Positions 1-8,531 of a stretch of DNA of 64,000 nt are shown in pieces. The position numbers and the translations under genes were made by a program. Under the pieces are notes generated by a model that saw nothing but the letters and a program-made list of their open reading frames with translations, was not told where the DNA came from and ran no database searches. The DNA is from PGYR01 sp034670025. Its GTDB lineage: Bacteria > Bacteroidota > Ignavibacteria > Kapaibacteriales > UBA2268. The DNA lies in contig JAXMOE010000002.1 in assembly GCA_034670025.1 (NCBI GenBank), positions 434,001 through 498,000 on the forward strand, in the 5' to 3' direction. Position 1 is the first letter of the stretch. The number at the start of each line of letters is the position of its first letter.

Positions 1-1383
1 TTTTAATAAAAGAATTTTTTCATTTAATTCCAATTGACTTAATTCTCTGCTTAATTCAGTATCATTTAATACAAAAACTTGATTTTCAAGTTCACTTTCC
101 TTCTTTAAAGTCTCTAATCTTTTAATTTCTTTTTCAAATTGTAAATAATCAATTGTTTCTTGAAGAGTTTTTGTACTGTTTTCAAGCATTTTTCCAATCT
201 TACTAGAGCCACTTGTCGCTTCAATTCTGTGTTGAGTAATCGCTCCAGTAGTTTCGTCAAATTTTAATGTTGTTTTTACTTTTCCTGCCCTTTTTGATTT
301 TACAGGAATTGTCGAGATATTACCCAATTGAGCTAAATAAATTATTTCACTACTGTAAAGATTATCATCAACTTCCAAATCTATTTTAGAACTTGATGGG
401 TGTCTTACAACAATTCCATCTATATAATCTGGTAAATCAAATTGAGTAACATCATTATTCTCAATTGAAACTTTTATTACTGGGATATCATCTTCTTTAA
501 CACTGGTAGGGAAAATATTCTTTGGTTTAATTGAATGAGAATATATTTGGTTATCAACTGTAGTTTTTAATTCATCCCTTGTGTATTTTACAAATGGGTC
601 AATTACGGCCGTATATTTAATTTCTTTTGATTTAAAATAGGTTCTATTCCTTTTTTGATACCAAACAATTTGCTCTTGTAGGTGTTTAATTTTAGAGGCT
701 ATGATATTTAAACTATCTTTATTATTGTTCAAAATAAATTCATCGTTAAGTACAACTATTTGCGATAAGAGTTTGGAGTCATAATCTAAAGTTAATAATT
801 GGGCAAGAATTTCTTGAATTCTTCTATTGACATTATCCGCTTGAGGACTACCCGTATTTAAATTACTTAATTGTGTCATTAGTGTTGACAATTCAGAATT
901 TAGTTGGCTAGTAATTTCGGACTGAGGTGCTATTAGAGTTTTAGCGATATTACCTGCTGAAATAACTACTTTCTCAGCAAATTCCGGACTCTCGTCCTCG
1001 ATATCTGTGTCAATTGCTTTTAAGATACCATCTTTGGTTAGATTTAAATCAAGTGTTGATTTAGTAAAGAAATCATTGGTTATTCTATCACCAGTCAGAA
1101 CATATGATTTTGTTTCATCAGCAATTAACTTAGATATAACTTTGATTGGTTTTACAATAGCTACAACAGCGTCTGTTCTTTCTAATTTCTTTTCAACCCC
1201 ATTAATGAGTTCGTAAGGTTCCTTTATTGAATAGGTAATTTCTACTTTAATTAGGTTCTTAGGTAGTTTGTAAACAATGCCTTGATTTGCCTCCTCAATA
1301 GAATATTTGTTTGATTGAAGTCTAACAGATGAGCAACTTGTTAAAAGTCCAAATATTATAAATGTAATTAATATTTTCTTCAT
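1..1383 (-). CDS. Unrecognised lipoprotein, partial (3' end outside window)
   Basis: A continuous minus-strand reading frame of 461 codons begins at the ATG at 1383-1381 and runs off the left edge without a stop, so the C terminus is missing. The N terminus is a lipoprotein signal: two lysines, a hydrophobic core and a lipobox ending LLTSC with the lipidated cysteine at residue 17. The mature part is hydrophilic. It has glutamine- and leucine-rich helical stretches around residues 150-240 and again near the visible end, where charged heptad-like sequence suggests coiled coil. I do not recognise the family. It stands alone, with thiolase upstream in the same orientation but separated by a probable terminator. 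An outer-membrane or periplasmic location is inferred from the signal. Confidence 0.8.
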   Translation of the reverse strand, partial: MKKILITFIIFGLLTSCSSVRLQSNKYSIEEANQGIVYKLPKNLIKVEITYSIKEPYELINGVEKKLERTDAVVAIVKPIKVISKLIADETKSYVLTGDRITNDFFTKSTLDLNLTKDGILKAIDTDIEDESPEFAEKVVISAGNIAKTLIAPQSEITSQLNSELSTLMTQLSNLNTGSPQADNVNRRIQEILAQLLTLDYDSKLLSQIVVLNDEFILNNNKDSLNIIASKIKHLQEQIVWYQKRNRTYFKSKEIKYTAVIDPFVKYTRDELKTTVDNQIYSHSIKPKNIFPTSVKEDDIPVIKVSIENNDVTQFDLPDYIDGIVVRHPSSSKIDLEVDDNLYSSEIIYLAQLGNISTIPVKSKRAGKVKTTLKFDETTGAITQHRIEATSGSSKIGKMLENSTKTLQETIDYLQFEKEIKRLETLKKESELENQVFVLNDTELSRELSQLELNEKILLLK

Positions 1384-1492
1384 GATATTTAGCTTAGCTT
1401 ACCTACAACTATCAAAATATACGAACATTCATATATCAATTTATTTTGAAGCTGTTTTTATTACTAATTAATTTGATGATTTGCTAATATAC

Positions 1493-1521
1493 AAAAAAAC
1501 CCCAACATAATTGTCAGGGTT
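1493..1521 (-). terminator. Probable intrinsic terminator after thiolase
   Basis: Read on the minus strand, AACCC and GGGTT form a short stem, extended inside by an ACA/TGT pair, and are followed by seven T residues. It lies about 30 bases beyond the thiolase stop codon. The stem is imperfect. Confidence 0.5.
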
Positions 1522-1551
1522 CGTAAAAATAATTCGCTTGTTATAACTAAA

Positions 1552-2724
1552 TTACATCATCTCAATAATCATAGCATTTGCTTCGCCGCCACCAATACAA
1601 AGAGTAGCCAAGCCATACTTGCCGCCTGTTCTCTTCAGTGCATAGATAAGAGTAGTAAGGATACGAGCACCAGAAGCACCGATTGGGTGACCCATTGACA
1701 CCGCACCACCGTGTACATTTACTTTCTCTCTGTCTATTCCCAATTCTTTGATTGAGTGCATAGGCACTACTGAGAATGCTTCGTTTATTTCAAATAAGTC
1801 AATATCGCCAATTTCCATATTTGCTTTTTTCAATACTTTCTGGATAGCAGAAGTAGGAGCAGTAGTGAACCACTCTGGCGCTTGTGCGTGTGAGCAATGA
1901 GCAATAATTCTTGCTAATGGCTTGTGACCGGCTGCTTTTGCTGCTTCTTCGCTTTGTACAACAAGTGCTGAAGCACCATCGTTCAGGTTAGAAGCATTTG
2001 CTGCTGTTATAGTACCGTCTTTTTTGAATACAGCTCTTAGGTCTGGAACTTTCTCAAACTTTACTTTGCCCGGGTCTTCGTCTTTGTCAACAGTTACATC
2101 GCCACGACGGCTTGATATAGTTACAGGAGTGATTTCTTCATCGAACCAACCATTTTCCTGAGCTGCTAATGCTTTTTTGTAAGAGCTGATAGCGTATTCG
2201 TCTTGGTCTTCACGAGTGAAAGTATGCTCGCTTGCACAGATTTCACCTGCATTACCCATGTGGAAGTTGTTATATACGTCCCAAAGCCCGTCGTGTACCA
2301 TTGAGTCGATTAGCTCTGTGTTGCCCATTTTGTAGCCATTTCTCGCTCCTTTTAGGAAGTGCGGAGAGTTAGACATTGACTCTTGTCCACCTGCAACGAT
2401 AGTAGTAGCATTGCCAGCTTTTATCGCTTGGTCAGCTAACATAACAGCTTTCAGTCCAGAGCCACACACTTTGTTGATTGTCATACATTCAACTGTTTTC
2501 GGAAGTCCTGCGTAGATTGCTGCTTGTCTAGCTGGTGCTTGTCCAACTCCTGCAGTCAATACATTACCCATGATTACTTCGTTTACTTCTTCTGGCTTTA
2601 CACCAGATTTTTCGATTGCTGATTTGATTGTTTCTGCTCCTAATTGTGGTGCCGAAACTGGTGCCAAAGCTCCTAAAAATCCACCGATTGGTGTTCTTGT
2701 TGCTGATAATATTACTGTACTCAT
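1552..2724 (-). CDS. Acetyl-CoA C-acetyltransferase (thiolase)
   Basis: Thiolase-fold enzyme that condenses two acetyl-CoA to acetoacetyl-CoA, or cleaves 3-ketoacyl-CoA. The length of 390 residues is typical. The acyl-accepting cysteine is C87 in NKVCGSG, the NEAF motif is present, H346 lies in GHPIGASGAR and the second active-site cysteine is C376 in CIGGGEAN. It is cytosolic. No other beta-oxidation gene is adjacent, although an enoyl-CoA hydratase lies at 51.6 kb. The sequence cannot say whether it works in synthesis (acetoacetyl-CoA, isoprenoid or butyrate routes) or degradation. It is divergent from the hydrolase at 2823. Confidence 0.95.
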   Translation of the reverse strand: MSTVILSATRTPIGGFLGALAPVSAPQLGAETIKSAIEKSGVKPEEVNEVIMGNVLTAGVGQAPARQAAIYAGLPKTVECMTINKVCGSGLKAVMLADQAIKAGNATTIVAGGQESMSNSPHFLKGARNGYKMGNTELIDSMVHDGLWDVYNNFHMGNAGEICASEHTFTREDQDEYAISSYKKALAAQENGWFDEEITPVTISSRRGDVTVDKDEDPGKVKFEKVPDLRAVFKKDGTITAANASNLNDGASALVVQSEEAAKAAGHKPLARIIAHCSHAQAPEWFTTAPTSAIQKVLKKANMEIGDIDLFEINEAFSVVPMHSIKELGIDREKVNVHGGAVSMGHPIGASGARILTTLIYALKRTGGKYGLATLCIGGGEANAMIIEMM

Positions 2725-2800
2725 TATTTACCTTTTTTTAATAGTTCAAATTTTCGTTAGTTTTATAATGGTTTTAAACCAAAATTATTTTTTATTCTTA

Positions 2801-2808
2801 CAAATTTA
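2801..2808 (-). promoter_or_regulatory. Possible Bacteroidota -7 element for thiolase
   Basis: TAAATTTG on the minus strand matches the Bacteroidota -7 consensus TAnnTTTG and lies about 77 bases upstream of the thiolase start. No convincing -33 TTTG is seen at the expected spacing, so this is tentative. Confidence 0.3.
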
Positions 2809-2822
2809 AGAAAATATACGAA

Positions 2823-3473
2823 ATGAAACTTATTTATGATGCTTTTGGTCCGGCTGCGACTAATGCTTTTATTGTTATAGACGATTCAACTAACTATGCG
2901 GTAGTAATAGATGTACCTCCGGGTAGCTTGGAATATATTAACCGCACACTTATTGAAAATGGGGCAGAGCTAAAGGAGATATGGCTCACTCACTCCCATT
3001 GGGATCACACGGCGGACGCTCCAGATTTGAGGGAGCAGCACAATGTACCTGTCTATCTTCACAAAGATGATGAGTACAGATTACAAGATCCCAATAGTTA
3101 TGTGGGTGGTTTTCCGCTTCCTTTCGAGATGCGAGGAATCAATGCTGATACTTACCTGAATGAGGGAGATGAGTTGATTTTAGGTCATCAGAAATTCAGA
3201 GTGCTGGGAACTCCGGGACACACCGAGGGCGGAGTGATATTCATCAATGATGCTGAAAAAACGGTAATCGCTGGCGATACTATATTCAAAGGAAGTATTG
3301 GCAGAACCGATTTACCGGGTGGTGATTTCAATCAGCTTATGGAAAGTATAAAAGATAAGATATTGCCGCTGGAAGATGATTATTGGCTGTACCCCGGTCA
3401 TGGGCCAAGGACATCGGTAGGTAGCGAGAGAATGAACAACCCATTTATCCAACAATATATTATTAATCAATGA
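2823..3473 (+). CDS. MBL-fold metallo-hydrolase (glyoxalase II / YcbL-like)
   Basis: Metallo-beta-lactamase-fold hydrolase of 216 residues, the size of YcbL-type glyoxalase II-like enzymes. The metal-binding signature THSHWDH supplies H57, H59, D61 and H62. Further ligands are visible in GTPGHTEGG, in AGDTIF (bridging aspartate) and in the late YPGHGP motif. The expected role is hydrolysis of a thioester such as S-lactoylglutathione or a related substrate, but the substrate cannot be told from sequence. Its stop overlaps the start of the LptE-like gene by four bases (ATGA), so the two are probably translationally coupled. Confidence 0.85.
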   Translation: MKLIYDAFGPAATNAFIVIDDSTNYAVVIDVPPGSLEYINRTLIENGAELKEIWLTHSHWDHTADAPDLREQHNVPVYLHKDDEYRLQDPNSYVGGFPLPFEMRGINADTYLNEGDELILGHQKFRVLGTPGHTEGGVIFINDAEKTVIAGDTIFKGSIGRTDLPGGDFNQLMESIKDKILPLEDDYWLYPGHGPRTSVGSERMNNPFIQQYIINQ

Positions 3474-3961
3474 AAAAAATAGTCGCATTACTAAGTGTTA
3501 TAATATTTTTATCTGGTTGCTATTCGTTCACAGGTGGGAATATTCCTCCTCATCTGAAATCGATTTATATACAGCCAGTGGTGGATAATTCTGGGTATGG
3601 GAATCCGTTATTTCGTGATATTCTTGCACAGTCATTGATAGATGAGTTCCGAAGTGACAACTCATTCAACATCAATGAGAACCCCGGGGGAGACGCACGT
3701 TTGGAAGTTAGTATAATTAATATTGCTGATTCGCCAGTTGCTGTTTCCAGTGGTGCTTTGGAGACTGAAAGAAAGGTTACTGTGCGGTGTAAGGCAGTTT
3801 ATTATGATAATGTAAAGCGAAAAGAGATATGGAACAAGAATTTTTCTTCTTATCTGAACTATGAACTTACGAATGCCTTAGCCAATAGAAATGAGGCAAT
3901 AGAGCAGATATTGGAGCAAATATCCAATGATGTTTTGCTCGCAGTTGTGTCTGGTTGGTAA
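3470..3961 (+). CDS. lptE: LptE-like LPS-assembly lipoprotein
   Basis: Small lipoprotein of 163 residues with signal sequence and lipobox LSGC (C17). It is followed by a YSFTGG...IPPHLKSIYI pattern typical of the LptE/LptC-related family of Bacteroidota. LptE plugs the outer-membrane LPS translocon LptD. The rest shows the family's beta-strand pattern with a C-terminal helix. Translation is probably coupled to the upstream hydrolase. Its 3' end lies five bases from the convergent glycosyltransferase stop. Assignment rests on the N-terminal pattern and size. Confidence 0.75.
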   Translation: MKKIVALLSVIIFLSGCYSFTGGNIPPHLKSIYIQPVVDNSGYGNPLFRDILAQSLIDEFRSDNSFNINENPGGDARLEVSIINIADSPVAVSSGALETERKVTVRCKAVYYDNVKRKEIWNKNFSSYLNYELTNALANRNEAIEQILEQISNDVLLAVVSGW

Positions 3962-3965
3962 TCGC

Positions 3966-5084
3966 TTAGCGATAGACGATTTTGTCTATTTCACGCATCA
4001 TATCGTTCGCTGATTTATCCCAAGAGAATTGGTTAGCCCACTTTACTGCACCTGCTGATAGTTTGTCTAAGTGTGCTTTGTCAGTAATTAGTTTCTCTAA
4101 TTTTGCAGCAAGTTCTTGTACATTATTGTATTCATAAAGCTCACCAGAAAGCCCAACTTTTACAGAGTCACGAAGACCAGGTGAGTCGGCTGAGACAATT
4201 GGTGTACCACAAGCGTTGGCTTCTATGTTAGTTATTCCCCAACCTTCTTTCATCGATGTGTTGACGGCAACGTGCGATTTGCTTAGTAGCTGTACTTTCT
4301 CTTCATCAGTTACGAATCCGTGGAATTTCACTTTGTCCGAATAGCCACCTTTTTGTGCTAACTCTTCCAAGTGGGGACGGAAATCGCCTCTGCCGATAAT
4401 TTCTAATCTTATATTCGGGTGCTTTTTTTCTAATATTTCAAAAGCATCGAACAGGTTATCAACGGTCTTGTATTTCTTTAATCTACCGAAATAAGTGATA
4501 GTGAAGTTCTCATTCTTTTCGCAAACAGCCATTGGGTAATCGTTTTGCTCAATCGCATTGTGGACAATTGCGATGTTTTCCTCATTGAATCCTCGGCTTA
4601 TGAACTCATCTTTTGTGCTTTGTGATACCGTTACAATCTTTGATTTTTTGTAAATAATATTGACTAATTTCTCTGCTAATACTACATAAAGCCCAGCGAT
4701 TACGTTTGTCTCTCTGAATATACTTTTCCCGAAAAAGTGGTGAGTTATTACTAATAATTTCTTCCCAATAAAAAGCGGTAAGTAGAACGGAATTTTGTTT
4801 ACATCGTCTATTATTACGTCATATCCCTTGTTCATAAATCCTTTTTTGTAGAGCTTTGGCACTTTGAAATTGAAAGTGTTTCTACTCCCTCGGCGGATGA
4901 TTTTTATACCATCAATCACTTCGTCTTTTGGTTCACCGGGTATTTCGCAGCAAACTAATGTTACTTCGTGTCCTTTGGCAGCTATTCTTTTGAATATCTC
5001 GTGAAGGTGAACTTCGGCACCACCGCCAAGAGGATTTTTTATGTCTTGCCAGTTAAAAATCAATATTTTTATATTCTTTGGCAT
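3966..5084 (-). CDS. Glycosyltransferase, GT4 family
   Basis: GT-B fold glycosyltransferase of 372 residues. The N-terminal acceptor domain opens with NPLGGGAEVHLHEIF, the glycine-rich turn of GT4 enzymes. The C-terminal donor-binding domain has YFGRLKKYK near residue 195 and the EGWGITNIEANACGTP motif, whose spaced glutamates contact the nucleotide sugar. It probably adds a sugar to a surface glycan, LPS or glycolipid; donor and acceptor are unknown. It is a single gene, convergent with the LptE-like gene and divergent from the YbgF-like lipoprotein. Confidence 0.9.
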   Translation of the reverse strand: MPKNIKILIFNWQDIKNPLGGGAEVHLHEIFKRIAAKGHEVTLVCCEIPGEPKDEVIDGIKIIRRGSRNTFNFKVPKLYKKGFMNKGYDVIIDDVNKIPFYLPLFIGKKLLVITHHFFGKSIFRETNVIAGLYVVLAEKLVNIIYKKSKIVTVSQSTKDEFISRGFNEENIAIVHNAIEQNDYPMAVCEKNENFTITYFGRLKKYKTVDNLFDAFEILEKKHPNIRLEIIGRGDFRPHLEELAQKGGYSDKVKFHGFVTDEEKVQLLSKSHVAVNTSMKEGWGITNIEANACGTPIVSADSPGLRDSVKVGLSGELYEYNNVQELAAKLEKLITDKAHLDKLSAGAVKWANQFSWDKSANDMMREIDKIVYR

Positions 5085-5168
5085 TTATCTTGTCCGTATT
5101 TAAAGTAATATATACTGAAATTGATTAACTGTATATATTATAATGTATTAGTAATAAATTTGAATGTT

Positions 5169-6086
5169 ATGAAATTGTCAAATATTATCCATTGGCTACT
5201 ATTGTCATCACTTTTGGCTATTCTTGCCTCATGCTCCAATATGAGTAGTGTGAGAAATGGAAAATATATAGTAGCAAAATCTGAAAAAAAGCAACAAATA
5301 AAAAACGATGCTTATAACTCAGATATAAATACGAATGAAATTGGAACAGTTGCAGAAAGCGAAACATATTTTCCTACAGAAGAAAAACCAGTAGAAACTG
5401 AGTCGAATGTAGCCGTTAGAAAAATTCCAACTCTGCAAGAGCAATTAAACCGATTGAACAACAGACAGGACAATTTTGATAGCAGAATAGATAGATTAGA
5501 AGAGCAAAATGACGATATTAATATTAAGTTGGACAACTTAGCAGAGCTTATCACAAAAAATAAAAATGATGTTGCAACTACTGGCGAAGTGAGAACGAAG
5601 CCAAAAAAGAAAGAAGCTTTTGTTCTCTACCCAGATGAAGTAGCAGAAAAGAAGAGTAAGCCAAAGCCAAAAGTAACTAAAAAACAAGCTACTCCTACTA
5701 TAATCGAGCCAGATGGAGCTGATACAGGAATATTCCGTGAAGCTTCGGATATGGTGAAGAATAAGGAGTACAGCAAAGCTATATTACAATTGCTAAAAGA
5801 AGAGCAGAAGATAAAAGATAAGAAAAAATTAGCAGAATGTAGGTACTTGCTTGGTAAATCATTCCTCAATATGAATAGATACAATCAGGCAGAAGATTAC
5901 TTCGATAAGATATTGAACACCAATATTGATTACGAAAAGAAAGCTGAGGCACACGCTTCAAAAGCGAAGATATATCTACACAAAGGCAATAAGAAAGGTG
6001 CGAAGGCAAGTTATAATACTATATTAGAAAAGTATGCAACTACGCCTTATGTAATAGAAGCAAAGAAAATGCTTCAAAGATTATAA
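5169..6086 (+). CDS. YbgF/CpoB-like lipoprotein with coiled coil and TPR
   Basis: I chose the ATG at 5169 over the in-frame ATG at 5121 because it places a standard lipoprotein signal at the N terminus (lipobox LASC, C22). The 305-residue product then has a low-complexity Lys/Glu-rich linker, a coiled coil with repeated LNRLNNRQ/RIDRLEEQN heptads around residues 80-130, and a C-terminal tetratricopeptide-repeat region from about residue 190. This order (signal, coiled coil, TPR) is that of YbgF/CpoB, which links the Tol-Pal system to cell-wall synthesis. No tol or pal gene is adjacent, so a generic TPR lipoprotein remains possible. Confidence 0.75.
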   Translation: MKLSNIIHWLLLSSLLAILASCSNMSSVRNGKYIVAKSEKKQQIKNDAYNSDINTNEIGTVAESETYFPTEEKPVETESNVAVRKIPTLQEQLNRLNNRQDNFDSRIDRLEEQNDDINIKLDNLAELITKNKNDVATTGEVRTKPKKKEAFVLYPDEVAEKKSKPKPKVTKKQATPTIIEPDGADTGIFREASDMVKNKEYSKAILQLLKEEQKIKDKKKLAECRYLLGKSFLNMNRYNQAEDYFDKILNTNIDYEKKAEAHASKAKIYLHKGNKKGAKASYNTILEKYATTPYVIEAKKMLQRL

Positions 6087-6087
6087 T

Positions 6088-6129
6088 AACCTTAGAGTAA
6101 GGTTAGAGTGCTATTGCGGCACTCTAACC
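6088..6129. terminator. Nested hairpins between convergent genes
   Basis: AACCTTA-gag-TAAGGTT (6088-6104) and GGTTAGAGTGC...GCACTCTAACC (6101-6111 with 6119-6129, perfect 11-bp stem) share the GGTT at 6101-6104, so they are alternatives. They sit in the 24-base gap between the YbgF-like and asd genes and run into the asd stop region. There is no T tract. A bidirectional 3'-end structure is the likely role. Confidence 0.45.
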
Positions 6130-7106
6130 AAATCCATTTCGATTAATTTTTCAGCTATCTGAACTGCGTTTGTTGCTGCACCTTTTCTCAAGTTGTCAGC
6201 CACAACCCACATATATCCACCATTTTCAACGCTTGGATCTTTGCGTAATCTACCAACAAAGACTTGATCTTTATCATTGGCTTCCATAGGAGTGGGATAA
6301 TCGCCATCTTTCCAATTGTCAAGTACTACTACATTTTTCGTTACTTGTAGCAATTGTCTAAGACCAGAAACGCTAAATTCTTCTTCAGTTTCAAAGTTCA
6401 CTGACTCAGCGTGTCCACCCATTATTGGTAATCTGACGCAAGTGAATGCCAGCTTTAAATCTGGTCGGTTCATTATTTTGCGAGTTTCGTTTACCATTTT
6501 ATTCTCTTCGTCTGTGAAGCCATTGTCTTCAAAGCTATGGAATAGGGTATTGAATGCTATTGGTTTTTCGTCATTGTAATCGCCGCCGAGTTCACGCTCT
6601 AATTTGTCTAATCCTTTCTGTCCAGCACCAGTAATAGACTGATAAGTTGAGCAAACAACTCTGCTCAACTTAAAGTTATCATCTATCGTTTTCATTGGTA
6701 ACATTAACTGAATTGTAGAACAATTGGGATTGGCAATTATTCCCTTGTGATTTTCTAACGCTTCAGGGTTGACTTCTGGTACAACCAGAGGAGTGTTCTC
6801 ATCCATTCTCCAAGCACTACTATTGTCAATTACTACACAGCCTGCCTTTGTTGCAAAAGGTGCAAAGTATCTACTTGTTTCGCCACCAGCGGAGAATAGT
6901 GCTATATCAATTCCTTCGAACGAATCTTCTTTTAGTTCTTGTACTTCTATCTCCTCGGCATTGTACACCATAGTAGTGCCAGCAGAGCGAGCAGAAGAAA
7001 AAAGTGATAGCTTTTCTATTGGTAGTTGGCGTTCGTGGAGTAAGGTTAGCATTTTTCTGCCAACTAATCCAGTTGCACCAACTATAGCTACATTGTATTT
7101 TTTCAT
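6111..7106 (-). CDS. asd: Aspartate-semialdehyde dehydrogenase
   Basis: Reduces aspartyl-4-phosphate to aspartate-4-semialdehyde with NADPH, the branch step towards lysine/diaminopimelate, threonine and methionine. The 331-residue protein has the N-terminal Rossmann motif GATGLVGRKML (residues 10-20), the catalytic cysteine C129 in NPNCST and the catalytic histidine H232 in MGGHAESV. It is cytosolic. Its ATG overlaps the stop of the upstream YmdB-type gene by four bases (ATGA on the minus strand), so the two are probably translated from one message. Confidence 0.96.
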   Translation of the reverse strand: MKKYNVAIVGATGLVGRKMLTLLHERQLPIEKLSLFSSARSAGTTMVYNAEEIEVQELKEDSFEGIDIALFSAGGETSRYFAPFATKAGCVVIDNSSAWRMDENTPLVVPEVNPEALENHKGIIANPNCSTIQLMLPMKTIDDNFKLSRVVCSTYQSITGAGQKGLDKLERELGGDYNDEKPIAFNTLFHSFEDNGFTDEENKMVNETRKIMNRPDLKLAFTCVRLPIMGGHAESVNFETEEEFSVSGLRQLLQVTKNVVVLDNWKDGDYPTPMEANDKDQVFVGRLRKDPSVENGGYMWVVADNLRKGAATNAVQIAEKLIEMDLVRVPQ

Positions 7107-7912
7107 ATTACTTGATTCTCGTAATTTGGAATTACGTGTGAAGTTATATTAATAGTTTGTCCTGTTGCACCGTCTATATTCAAGTGAGCAAAAGCTACTT
7201 TCAAGTCATTTTCAGCTACTTGGAATTTGTGTGCTGTTTGCAATTGGAATCTCTTGATTGCTATGTCTTTTCTCATTCCCAACACACTATCGTATGGGCC
7301 AGTCATACCAACGTCAGTTATGTAACCTGTACCGTTTGGTAGTATCTGTGCATCAGCTGTTTGTATATGAGTATGAGTACCCAACACAGCACTAACTTTG
7401 CCGTCAAGATACCATCCCATTGAGATTTTTTCGGCAGTTGCTTCGGCGTGGAAGTCAACTATATTTATATTTGTTTCCGATTTCAATTTGTCAATAGCAA
7501 AATCAGCCGAGTTGAATGGGCAATCGATTGTTTGCATAAAAGTACGGCCTTGCAATTGCAAAACACCTACTTTTGTACCATTGTCAGCTTTGAATGTAGT
7601 AAAGCCATAACCAGCATTGCCAGCAGGATAATTCATTGGGCGGATTACTCTTCGGTCTTTTCCTAATAGTGGGCGAGACTTCCAGTTTTCCCATATATGG
7701 TTACCCGTTGTAATAACATGGACACCAGCGTCGAATAGCTTGTTTGCTTCTTCTTCGTTGATTCCTTTGCCTTCCCATACATTTTCGCCGTTAACGACTA
7801 TTGCGTTGGCACTATATTTTTCTTTTATCTTAGGTAGTTGTTCTATTAGGTAGTTCATACCGATTTCGCCAACTACATCACCGACAAATATTAAGCTTAT
7901 ATCTTTATTCAA
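7103..7912 (-). CDS. YmdB-type metallophosphoesterase (TIGR00282 family)
   Basis: Binuclear metallophosphoesterase related to Bacillus YmdB, a cyclic-nucleotide phosphodiesterase. Motifs in order are FVGDVVG at the N terminus, VNGENVWEGKGI, TTGNHIWE, VDFHAEATAEK and GTHTHIQTAD, together the metal-ligand set. There is no ATG. A TTG at 7912-7910 gives 269 residues, close to the family's usual length of about 265, with the metal site near the N terminus as expected. A farther TTG at 7957 would add 15 residues of no known function. It is coupled to asd downstream. Confidence 0.85.
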   Translation of the reverse strand: MNKDISLIFVGDVVGEIGMNYLIEQLPKIKEKYSANAIVVNGENVWEGKGINEEEANKLFDAGVHVITTGNHIWENWKSRPLLGKDRRVIRPMNYPAGNAGYGFTTFKADNGTKVGVLQLQGRTFMQTIDCPFNSADFAIDKLKSETNINIVDFHAEATAEKISMGWYLDGKVSAVLGTHTHIQTADAQILPNGTGYITDVGMTGPYDSVLGMRKDIAIKRFQLQTAHKFQVAENDLKVAFAHLNIDGATGQTINITSHVIPNYENQVI

Positions 7913-7975
7913 TTGAATTTTACTATTTTGTGAATATATACTAATGCAAATTAACAAATAATATGGCTAATAGAA

Positions 7976-8527
7976 ATGAAGATTTATACAAAAACTGGTG
8001 ATGACGGCACAACGGGACTTTTCAATGGTGAAAGAGTTGGTAAAAATAGCTTGAGAGTGGAGGCGTACGGCACTGTTGATGAGCTGAATTCTGTAATTGG
8101 GCTTGCTATTTCTTTTGGTTGCCCCGAACCAATCAAAAATGATTTGCAACATATATCGGAGACTTTGTTTTCAGTTGGTGCTGATTTGGCGACACCAATA
8201 AATGATGGTATCAAATCGCAAGCAATAGCTCGAATAGAGGAAGATGAGATTACAAGATTAGAAAATGCAATTGATAGATACGAAGAGGAGTTGGAACCGC
8301 TGAAGCATTTTATTCTGCCAGGTGGAAGCCATTCTGCTGCTCACTTGCACAATGCAAGGACTGTGTGCCGACGTACAGAAAGATTGGTTGTGGAATTAGC
8401 CAGCAAAGAAAATATCAATGAGAACCTTGTAAAATATCTCAACAGATTGTCTGATTATTTGTTCGATGCTGCGAGGTATGTGAACCACCTATTGGAAGTT
8501 GATGAGAGATTATGGAAGGGGAGATAG
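7976..8527 (+). CDS. Cob(I)alamin adenosyltransferase, PduO type
   Basis: Transfers the adenosyl group of ATP to cob(I)alamin to form coenzyme B12. The 183-residue protein carries the PduO-type signatures: the N-terminal ATP-binding loop YTKTGDDGTTGLF, R27-V-E-A-YGTVDELN, the GGS...AHLHNARTVCRRTER segment and the C-terminal LNRLSDYLFDAARY helix. A B12-dependent enzyme such as methylmalonyl-CoA mutase should be encoded elsewhere; none is in this window. A PUR-like/HTH gene follows immediately. No cobalamin riboswitch is seen in the short divergent gap upstream. Confidence 0.93.
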   Translation: MKIYTKTGDDGTTGLFNGERVGKNSLRVEAYGTVDELNSVIGLAISFGCPEPIKNDLQHISETLFSVGADLATPINDGIKSQAIARIEEDEITRLENAIDRYEEELEPLKHFILPGGSHSAAHLHNARTVCRRTERLVVELASKENINENLVKYLNRLSDYLFDAARYVNHLLEVDERLWKGR

Positions 8528-8531
8528 GGGT

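Noticed and set aside
5121..5168. Earlier ATG for the YbgF-like lipoprotein
   Set aside because: It would bury the lipoprotein signal 16 residues inside the protein.
8499..8531. Earlier in-frame ATG for the PUR-like/HTH gene
   Set aside because: It would overlap the adenosyltransferase gene by 29 bases; the ATG at 8532 has an AGGGG site just before it.
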